DNA from: Schlegelella_A sp036496385
GTDB taxonomy: Bacteria; Pseudomonadota; Gammaproteobacteria; Burkholderiales; Burkholderiaceae_C
Assembly (NCBI GenBank): GCA_036496385.1
Contig: DASXLD010000131.1
Coordinates: 1-63,956 of the forward strand
Reading direction: 5' to 3'
Length of the DNA: 63,956 nt
Every line of letters begins with the position of its first letter. The stretch's first letter is position 1. The notes beneath the pieces are model-generated. The model was not told the DNA's origin. It did not search any database and was given only the letters and a program-made list of their open reading frames with translations. The position numbers were made by a program, and so were the translations under genes. This document shows, one piece after another, positions 54,166 to 61,073 of the stretch.

Positions 54166-56223
54166 GTGAACGCCGCGACGCTGGCTGCGAAAAGCCGCGG
54201 CGTGATTCCGCTCTGGCCCGGCTGGAAGCGACTGCCGCGCGAAGCGCGCGACACCCTGTTCCTGCTCGCCGTGATCGCGTGGACGGTGCTGCCGCACGTC
54301 AGCCACCTGCCGGCGTGGTCGCTTGCACTGACCGCGCTCGTCCTCGTCTGGCGCGGCCGGCTCGCTCTCGTCAACGCGGCGCTGCCGGGGCGATGGGTGC
54401 TGGTCGGCGTCCTCATCGCCGCGATCGGGTTGACGTTCTGGTCGTACCGGACCTTGCTCGGCAAGGAGCCCGGAGTCACCCTCGCGGTCGCGCTGATGGC
54501 GCTGAAGACGCTCGAGCTGCGCGCGCGCCGCGACGCCTTCGTCGTCTTCTTCCTCGGCTTCTTCATCATCCTGACGCACTTCCTCTACTCGCAGTCGGTG
54601 CTCGTCGCGATCGCGATGCTCGTTTCGGTGTGGGGGCTGATGACGGCGCTCGTCCTCGCGCACATGCCGGTCGGTCAGCCGAGCCTGGCCCAGGCCGGCG
54701 GCCTCGCGGCGCGCACCGCGCTGCTCGGCGCGCCGGTGATGGCGCTGCTCTTCATCCTCTTCCCGCGCATCGGCCCGCTCTGGGGCGTGCCGCAAGACGG
54801 CATCTCGAGGACGGGCCTGTCTAACACGATGAAGATGGGCTCGATGACCGAAGTCGCCCGCGACGACGCGATCGCGATGCGGATCCGCTTCGCCGGCGAA
54901 GCGCCGGTGCCCGCGCAGATGTATTTCCGCGGCCCGGTCCTGACGCGCTTCGACGGCGCCGAGTGGACCCAGCTCGGCCTGCCGTTCGCGCCGGCGAGCC
55001 TGTCGTCGCGACCGCCGGAGCTGCGGACGAACGGCACGCCGCTCGGCTACGAAGTCACGCTCGAGCCGCTTCGCCTCGCTTCGCTGCCGTTGCTCGAGGC
55101 GACGACCTCGGTCGAGCCTGTCGAAGGCTATCGCCTGGCCGCGCGCGACGATCTGCAGTGGCTCGCCGACAAGCCGATCCTCGAGCGGTTGCGCTTCAAG
55201 GCGACCGCCAGCACGAGCTTCGTCCTCGGCGCGCCGCGTCGATTCGGCGAGCTGCAAGACAGCCTCGAACTGCCGGTCGGCTTCAACCCGCGGACAGTCA
55301 CCTGGGCGCACGCCTTTCGCGACGCCCACCGCGGCGCGAGCGCGACCCAGCTCGCCGCCGCGCTGCTCGAGCAGATCCGCAACGGTGGCTTCAGCTACAC
55401 CCTCGCACCGGGCGACTACGGCAGAAACGCGATCGACGAGTTCTGGCTCGATCGCAAGGAAGGCTTCTGCGAGCACTTCGCCGCGGCGTTCGTCGTCGTC
55501 CTGCGCGCCGCCGGCGTGCCGGCGCGCATCGTCACCGGCTACCAGGGAACCGACCTGCCGCCGGTCGACGGCTACTACGTCGTCCGCCAGAGCTCGGCCC
55601 ACGCCTGGACCGAGTTCTGGCAGTCGGGAACGGGCTGGGTACGCGCCGATCCGACCGGCGCCGTCGCGCCCGACCGCATCGGCCGCAGCTCCCGGCTCGC
55701 ACCGCCACCCGGCTTCGTCGCCGGCACCCTCGATGCCATGAACCCGCGCCTCTTCGCCGAGCTGCGCGGTGCCTGGGAGGCGATCAACAACCGCTGGAAC
55801 CAATGGGTGCTGAGCTATTCGCGCGGCCAGCAGCTCGACGTGCTGAAGCAGATCGGCTTCGAGACGCCCAGTTGGGAAGACCTCGCGCTGCTGCTGGTCG
55901 GCACGCTGAGCGGGCTTGCGCTCACCGGCGCCGTCTGGGCCTGGCTCGACCGCCACCGCGTCGATCCATGGGTGCGCCAGCTCGAGCGGATGAAGCGGGC
56001 GCTGCGCGCGCTCGGCATCGCGGCAGCGCCGCACGAGGCGCCGCGCGCGCTCGCTGCGCGCGTGCGCCGGACGCTCGGCAGCGCCGGCGAGACACTCGCG
56101 CGGTTGCTCGATGCGCTCGAGGCGCGACGCTATTCGCGTGCCGCAGCCAGGCGCCCCGACCCGGCACTGACGCGCCACTTCACGAGCGAAGCGCGCCGCT
56201 TGCGCACGCTCGCGCCTCGATAG
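54166..56223 (+). CDS. tgpA: TgpA-type membrane transglutaminase-like protein
   Basis: A 685-residue protein of the DUF3488/TgpA family. About five or six N-terminal helices (residues 30-200) are followed by a periplasmic transglutaminase domain with the triad Cys435 (KEGFCEHFAAAF), His479 (SSAHAWTEFW) and Asp495 (RADPTGAV), then one more helix near residues 575-595 and a cytoplasmic tail. In Pseudomonas aeruginosa the homologue is essential; its substrate is not known. GTG 54166 has AGGA 8 bases upstream. Downstream is the mltB gene, 43 bases away. Confidence 0.93.
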   Translation: MNAATLAAKSRGVIPLWPGWKRLPREARDTLFLLAVIAWTVLPHVSHLPAWSLALTALVLVWRGRLALVNAALPGRWVLVGVLIAAIGLTFWSYRTLLGKEPGVTLAVALMALKTLELRARRDAFVVFFLGFFIILTHFLYSQSVLVAIAMLVSVWGLMTALVLAHMPVGQPSLAQAGGLAARTALLGAPVMALLFILFPRIGPLWGVPQDGISRTGLSNTMKMGSMTEVARDDAIAMRIRFAGEAPVPAQMYFRGPVLTRFDGAEWTQLGLPFAPASLSSRPPELRTNGTPLGYEVTLEPLRLASLPLLEATTSVEPVEGYRLAARDDLQWLADKPILERLRFKATASTSFVLGAPRRFGELQDSLELPVGFNPRTVTWAHAFRDAHRGASATQLAAALLEQIRNGGFSYTLAPGDYGRNAIDEFWLDRKEGFCEHFAAAFVVVLRAAGVPARIVTGYQGTDLPPVDGYYVVRQSSAHAWTEFWQSGTGWVRADPTGAVAPDRIGRSSRLAPPPGFVAGTLDAMNPRLFAELRGAWEAINNRWNQWVLSYSRGQQLDVLKQIGFETPSWEDLALLLVGTLSGLALTGAVWAWLDRHRVDPWVRQLERMKRALRALGIAAAPHEAPRALAARVRRTLGSAGETLARLLDALEARRYSRAAARRPDPALTRHFTSEARRLRTLAPR

Positions 56224-56266
56224 TCGCAGCGACGACAGGGTCGCCCGCCGGCAACCTCCGAACCGC

Positions 56267-57349
56267 ATGGACCTGTACCAGCGCCGAAGGCTCGTCCTCG
56301 GCAGCGCCGCCTGGCTGCTCTCCTCGTGCGCCGGTGCGGCGCCGCGCAAGCGTGCCGCGGCCAAGGCGGCGGCGATCGTCGACGACGATGCGCCCGATGC
56401 CATCAGCTACGGCACGCGCGACGACGTCGTTCGCTTCGCCGACGCCGTCGCCGAGCGACGCGGCCTCGACGCCGACTGGCTGCGCGGCGCGCTCGCGCAG
56501 GCGCGCTTCCAGCCGCTGGTGGTGCGCTACATCCTGCCGTCGGCGAGCGGCGTGGCGAAGAACTGGAACGCATACCGGGCGCGCTTCGTCGAGCCGATCC
56601 GGATCCGCGCCGGCGTCGCGTTCTGGCGCGACAACGAACGATGGCTCGTCGAGGCCGAGGCGGTGTACGGCGTGCCGCCCGAGGTCGTCGTCGGCATCGT
56701 CGGCGTCGAGTCGATCTACGGTCGCCAGATGGGGAACTTTCGCATCATCGACGCGCTCGCGACGCTCGCGTTCGACTTTCCCGCGGGGCGTCCCGACCGC
56801 AGCGCGTTCTTCCAGGACGAGCTCGAGAACTGGTTCGTCCTGTGCAAGAGCGAGGGCCTCGACCCGCTCTCCTGGCGCGGCAGCTACGCCGGTGCGATCG
56901 GCATGGCGCAGTTCATGCCTTCGAGCTTCAATCGCTTCGCGGTCGACTTCGACGGCGACGGCCGCGTCGACCTGCACGCGAGCGCGGCCGATGTGATCGG
57001 CAGCGTTGCCAACTACCTCGCCGAGTTCGGCTGGAAACGCGGCCTGCCGGCGCGCTTCGCGGTCGAGCCGCCGAGCGAGACGAGCGACCGCGCCCTCCTC
57101 CTCGCGCCCGACATCGTGCCGAGCTTCACCGCGGCAGAGATGGTCGAGCGCGGCGCGCGCCTGCCCGACGCCGCGCTCGCGGTCGACAGCCTACTCGCGC
57201 TGGTCGAGTTGCAGAACGGCGACGCAGCGCCGACCTATGTCGCCGGCACGACCAACTTCTACGCGCTGACGCGCTACAACTGGTCGAGCTACTACGCGAT
57301 GGCGGTGCTTGCGCTCGGCGAAGCGGTGCGTCCCGCAGCGGCGCGCTGA
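56267..57349 (+). CDS. mltB: lytic murein transglycosylase B, lipoprotein
   Basis: A 360-residue membrane-bound lytic transglycosylase that cleaves the peptidoglycan glycan strand. An N-terminal lipobox LLSSC (Cys21) indicates an outer-membrane lipoprotein. The catalytic glutamate is Glu148 in VVGIVGVESIYGRQMG; YAGAIGMAQFMPSS is the second family block, and a D-x-D-G-D calcium loop (DFDGDGRVDL) follows. It probably shares a transcript with the MoxR-DUF58-TgpA genes, which would link transglutaminase activity to cell-wall work; this is inference. Confidence 0.93.
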   Translation: MDLYQRRRLVLGSAAWLLSSCAGAAPRKRAAAKAAAIVDDDAPDAISYGTRDDVVRFADAVAERRGLDADWLRGALAQARFQPLVVRYILPSASGVAKNWNAYRARFVEPIRIRAGVAFWRDNERWLVEAEAVYGVPPEVVVGIVGVESIYGRQMGNFRIIDALATLAFDFPAGRPDRSAFFQDELENWFVLCKSEGLDPLSWRGSYAGAIGMAQFMPSSFNRFAVDFDGDGRVDLHASAADVIGSVANYLAEFGWKRGLPARFAVEPPSETSDRALLLAPDIVPSFTAAEMVERGARLPDAALAVDSLLALVELQNGDAAPTYVAGTTNFYALTRYNWSSYYAMAVLALGEAVRPAAAR

Positions 57350-57555
57350 GCGCAGAGAAAGCGTTCGATCCAGCCGTGCAGGCAGTCGTCGCCGAACGAG
57401 TCCTCGCGGACCTCGAGACCGCGCCGGAGCTCCCAGCTCGAATCGAACCAGCCGGGGCCGGCGTTGCCGAACTGCTCTCTCGTGGCTCGATCGCGACTCG
57501 ACGGCGCTCCCTCGATGGCGACGAGAGCGAGCTCGGAGGAAGGGTCTTGGGTCAT
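57292..57555 (-). CDS. small hypothetical protein
   Basis: An 87-residue frame, MTQDPSSELALVAIEGAP at the start and a core GWFDSSWELRRGLEVREDS, ending in an Ala/Ser-rich tail that overlaps the mltB 3' end by 58 bases. Support for it being real: AGGAG lies 9 bases before the ATG at 57555, it fills the only gap in this area, and the WFDSSWELRRGLEV core looks like a small unnamed protein I recall from betaproteobacteria. The function is unknown. It is co-directional with the transglutaminase set upstream. Confidence 0.5.
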   Translation of the reverse strand: MTQDPSSELALVAIEGAPSSRDRATREQFGNAGPGWFDSSWELRRGLEVREDSFGDDCLHGWIERFLCAQRAAAGRTASPSASTAIA

Positions 57556-57687
57556 GGCAGCGATCTCCTGGGCGATGCGCGCAGTCTCGCGTCGCATCGG
57601 TCCGCCGGCCATCCCGCAGAAGCCTGAAAACGTGCGCCGCGACGCGCCCTCCGACGTGCTCCCACCGCGGGGGGACCGGCGCTTCGA

Positions 57688-58587
57688 TCAGCACGGCACG
57701 ACGCTCACCGCGACCTGCATCTTCTGACCACGGCCGCCGAGGATGACGCCGCGCAGCGGCACGACATCGGCGAAGTCGCCGCCGCATGCGAGCGTGATGT
57801 AGCGGCGGTCGGCGAGCTGGTCGTTGGTCGGGTCGAACTCGACCCAGCCGTGCCGCGGCGAATACGCCGCCACCCAGGCGTGCGAGACGTCGGCGCCGAG
57901 CAGACGGGGCCGGCCGGGCGGCGGCTCTGTCAGCAGATAGCCCGAGACGTAGCGCGCCGGCAGGCCGTGGCTGCGCAGGCACGCGATCATCACGTGGGCG
58001 AAGTCCTGGCAGACGCCGGTCCTCAGCGCGAACACCTCGTCGACCGACGTCGTCACCGTCGTCGTTCCCGGATCGAAGGCGAACTCGCGGTGGATGCGGC
58101 GCATCAGATCGCTGACGGCATCGAGCCAGTCGCGCCCGTCGACGAAGCTCGACGTCGCGTAGGCGCGCGCTGCGGCCGACCACGGCACGAGCGTGCTCGA
58201 CTCGGCCATGCGCGCCGGCCGCAGCGCGTCCTGCGCCGGATCGTCGTCGAGCGCGGCGGCGACGGCCTCCCAGGCGAGCCGCGGCGTCGCCGCGGGATCC
58301 GGGCGGTCGCCGATCTCGACCGCGCACGTCATGCGCACGCGCAATAGCGGATGCGGGCCATGGACGCCGAAATGGGTGACGCCGTTGCCGAACGCGTCGC
58401 AGCGCTGGTGGCGCTCGTCGGGCGGCGGCTCGATCGCGAGCTCGTGCGCGAGCACCTTCTGCCACGGCAGGCTCGCCGGCGTGAGATGGGCGAGCTGCCA
58501 CGACTGCGCGACCGGCACCCGATAGGTGTAGCGCGTCTCGTGCTCGACGTCGTAGCGCGCCGGCGCCGCGTTCGCAAAGGCGCTCAT
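57688..58587 (-). CDS. transglutaminase-like protein with N-terminal bacterial transglutaminase domain
   Basis: A 299-residue cytoplasmic protein. The N-terminal beta domain (YDVEHETRYTYRVPVAQSWQLAHLTP) precedes a transglutaminase/cysteine peptidase fold with the triad Cys in ALRTGVCQDFAHVMI, His in ADVSHAWVAAY and Asp in EFDPTNDQ. The RVSGY-like ARYVSGYLL is also typical. It is part of a set with ATP-grasp and alpha-E proteins, proposed by comparative genomics to make and process a peptide tag. Its ATG overlaps the stop of the ATP-grasp/alpha-E gene (58584-58587). Confidence 0.9.
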   Translation of the reverse strand: MSAFANAAPARYDVEHETRYTYRVPVAQSWQLAHLTPASLPWQKVLAHELAIEPPPDERHQRCDAFGNGVTHFGVHGPHPLLRVRMTCAVEIGDRPDPAATPRLAWEAVAAALDDDPAQDALRPARMAESSTLVPWSAAARAYATSSFVDGRDWLDAVSDLMRRIHREFAFDPGTTTVTTSVDEVFALRTGVCQDFAHVMIACLRSHGLPARYVSGYLLTEPPPGRPRLLGADVSHAWVAAYSPRHGWVEFDPTNDQLADRRYITLACGGDFADVVPLRGVILGGRGQKMQVAVSVVPC

Positions 58588-61052
58588 GGCGCCAGCTCGA
58601 GCATGCTGCGCGGCACCGCGTGCGAAAAGAACTTGAGCGAGATCGCGTCGGAGATCGCGTAGGCCGCGCGCTGCAGCTGGCCGACGACATCGGCGATGAC
58701 CTCGCTTTCGGGGCTCAGCTCGCTGACCGCGACTGTCCGCAACGCATCGTGGGCCGGGGCGAGGACGGTCGACGCGAACTCGCCGTGCGCGGCCTCGAGC
58801 TTGGCAATGAATTCCGTGAGGCCCTTGGCCTGGAACGCCAGCGAGCGCGGGTTCGACTCGTCGCGCATCAGCATGTCGAGCACCGGCAGCCACTCCGGCG
58901 CAGCGAGATAGCGCGAGCGGTAGGTGACGCTCGAGTCGGCGAGCTCGAGCAGCCAGTCGAGCGCGTGGACGCGACCCTCGGCGATCGCGACTTGCAGCGT
59001 GCTGCACATCGTCGCCATCCGCTCGACGCGCCGGCCGATCGAGACGAAGCGCCAGCCGACGCCGCGCGTCATGCCGTCGAGGACGAAGCCGGAGAGCGTC
59101 ATCAGCGCGCTGACGGCGCGGTCGAGCCAGACCAGCGTCGTCGGCAGCGCCGGCTCGCGCTGCAGCGCCGGGTCGGCGATCAGGCGGTTGAGCGTGCGCC
59201 AGTGGTCGACCGACATCCGGTCGCGCAGGCTGAAGGCGACCCGTGACAGGCTCTCGAGCCGCTGCGCGAGCGCGCCCTCGGAGTGGCCGGCGGCACGGCG
59301 CAGCGCCCGCGCGGCACTGCGGCCCGCCGTGCCGCCGCCGGCCTCGACGATGCCGAGCCGCTCGGCCAACGTCCACGTCGGCGGCACGCCGGCGCGCGTG
59401 TCGCCCTCTTCGAGCAGCTGGCCGATCGCGACCCGCAACAGCCGTGCGGTGGCGTCGCAGCGCTCGCTGTAGCGACCGAACCAGAACAGGTTCTCGGCCG
59501 CGCGCGATGCGAGCGTCGCGTCGGCGCCGACCAGGTCGGCGGCGCCGACGGTCGCCGAGAGCAGCGAGAACTCGGCGTTGACCGGTCCCTCGGCGAGAAC
59601 CCAGGTGTCCTTCGAGCGGCCGCCGCGCTGCATCGCGATGACCGGCGAGTCCTCATCGGGAGCGACGCGCGTCAGGCCGCCGGGCATGACTCGCCAGCCG
59701 CTCGGCGTCGCGACCGCGAAGACGCGCAGACCGACGGTGCGCGCCGCGAGCGCGCCGACGGGCTTGCCTTCGAGCACCGGCGCTTGCGAGACGTGGACCC
59801 ACTCCTGGGCGACGAAGTGATGCGGCCGCTCGGCGATGCGGCGGCGCAGCGCCTCGCGCGCGTCGGCGGCGAGCTGGCCGACCGCGATCGACGGCTCGTT
59901 CGGCGAACGCTCGATCGGCTTGACGATGAGGCGCTCGGGCCGGCGCCACGCGTCCTCGAACGCGGCACGCTCGCCGAGCCACCAGGTCGCGATCTGCGGC
60001 ATTCGCAGCGGCTCGCCGAGCAGCTCGCGGCTGAGCGCCGGCAGGTAGCCGAGCAGCGCGCCCGATTCGAGGACGCCCGAGCCGAGCGCATTGGCGAGCA
60101 GCACGTTGCCGCGCCGCGCGACATCGGTGAGCCCGGCAACGCCGAGCGCGGAGTCGGAGCGCAGCTCGAGCGGATCGCAGTAGTCGTCGTCCTGGCGCCG
60201 CACGATGGCGTGAACGCGCTCGAGCCCGGAGATCGTCTTCAGCCAGACGCAGTCGTCGCGAACCGTGAGGTCGCTGCCCTCGACGAGCGCGAAGCCGAGG
60301 TAGCGCGCGAGCAGCGCGTGCTCGAAGTAGGTCTCGTTGTACGGGCCCGGCGTGAGGAGGACGATGCGCGTCGCTCCGCTCTCCCCTCTCGTGCGTGGCG
60401 ACCAGTGCAGCAGCGACTCGCGCAGTGCGTCGAAGAAGCTCGCCAGGTGCAGGACCGGCAGCTCGCGGAACATCTGCGGGAAGACACGCGAGACGACGAG
60501 CCGGTTCTCGAGCGCATAGCCCGACCCCGAAGGCGCCTGCGTGCGGTCGCCGACGACCCACCAGCGGCCGTCGGGCGAGCGGGCGAGGTCGGCCGCGTAC
60601 TGCAGCAGGTGGCGGCCGCCGACCGGTGTCAGGCCTTCGGCCGGTGCGAGAAAGCCGCGGTGGCCGAAGATCACCGAGGGCGGAATCGCTCCGCTCTTGA
60701 GCAGCGTCTGCGCGCCGTACAGGTCGCCGAGGACGAGGTCGAGCAACTCGGCGCGCTGCTCGATCCCGGCCGAGATCGCGGCCCACTGGTCGGCCGGCAA
60801 GACGAGCGGGATCGGATCGACCTGCCACGGCCGATGCACGCCTTGCGCATCGGCGTAGACGTTGTAGGTGATGCCGTGTTCGCGGATCTGCCGCTCGGTC
60901 AGCGACAGGGTGTCGCTGACCTCGCGCTCGCTTCGCTCGGCGAGCGCGCGGACGAAAGCGTCCCAGTGCGGCCGCGGCTGGCCGGGGGCCGCGAGCAGCT
61001 CGTCGAAGCGCCCGGCGGGCGCCGTGTAGCCGGCCAGCAGTTGATCCAGCAT
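58584..61052 (-). CDS. fused circularly permuted ATP-grasp and alpha-E domain protein
   Basis: An 822-residue fusion. Residues about 1-480 are a circularly permuted ATP-grasp ligase (DUF404/DUF407 type): GITYNVYADAQGVHRPWQVDPIPLVL, VFGHRGF-like VIFGHRGFLAP, GRWWVVGDRTQAPSGSGYALENR and LTPGPYNETYFEHALLARYLGF. Residues about 510-815 are the alpha-helical alpha-E domain (DUF403): ASRAAENLFWFGRYSERCDATARLLR and the closing AYAISDAISLKFFSH. In many genomes these are two genes. The ATP-grasp part is predicted to form a peptide bond; no substrate is known. It lies 21 bases after the large transglutaminase gene. Confidence 0.93.
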   Translation of the reverse strand: MLDQLLAGYTAPAGRFDELLAAPGQPRPHWDAFVRALAERSEREVSDTLSLTERQIREHGITYNVYADAQGVHRPWQVDPIPLVLPADQWAAISAGIEQRAELLDLVLGDLYGAQTLLKSGAIPPSVIFGHRGFLAPAEGLTPVGGRHLLQYAADLARSPDGRWWVVGDRTQAPSGSGYALENRLVVSRVFPQMFRELPVLHLASFFDALRESLLHWSPRTRGESGATRIVLLTPGPYNETYFEHALLARYLGFALVEGSDLTVRDDCVWLKTISGLERVHAIVRRQDDDYCDPLELRSDSALGVAGLTDVARRGNVLLANALGSGVLESGALLGYLPALSRELLGEPLRMPQIATWWLGERAAFEDAWRRPERLIVKPIERSPNEPSIAVGQLAADAREALRRRIAERPHHFVAQEWVHVSQAPVLEGKPVGALAARTVGLRVFAVATPSGWRVMPGGLTRVAPDEDSPVIAMQRGGRSKDTWVLAEGPVNAEFSLLSATVGAADLVGADATLASRAAENLFWFGRYSERCDATARLLRVAIGQLLEEGDTRAGVPPTWTLAERLGIVEAGGGTAGRSAARALRRAAGHSEGALAQRLESLSRVAFSLRDRMSVDHWRTLNRLIADPALQREPALPTTLVWLDRAVSALMTLSGFVLDGMTRGVGWRFVSIGRRVERMATMCSTLQVAIAEGRVHALDWLLELADSSVTYRSRYLAAPEWLPVLDMLMRDESNPRSLAFQAKGLTEFIAKLEAAHGEFASTVLAPAHDALRTVAVSELSPESEVIADVVGQLQRAAYAISDAISLKFFSHAVPRSMLELAP

Positions 61053-61073
61053 CGATGCCGAAAAGACGTGACG

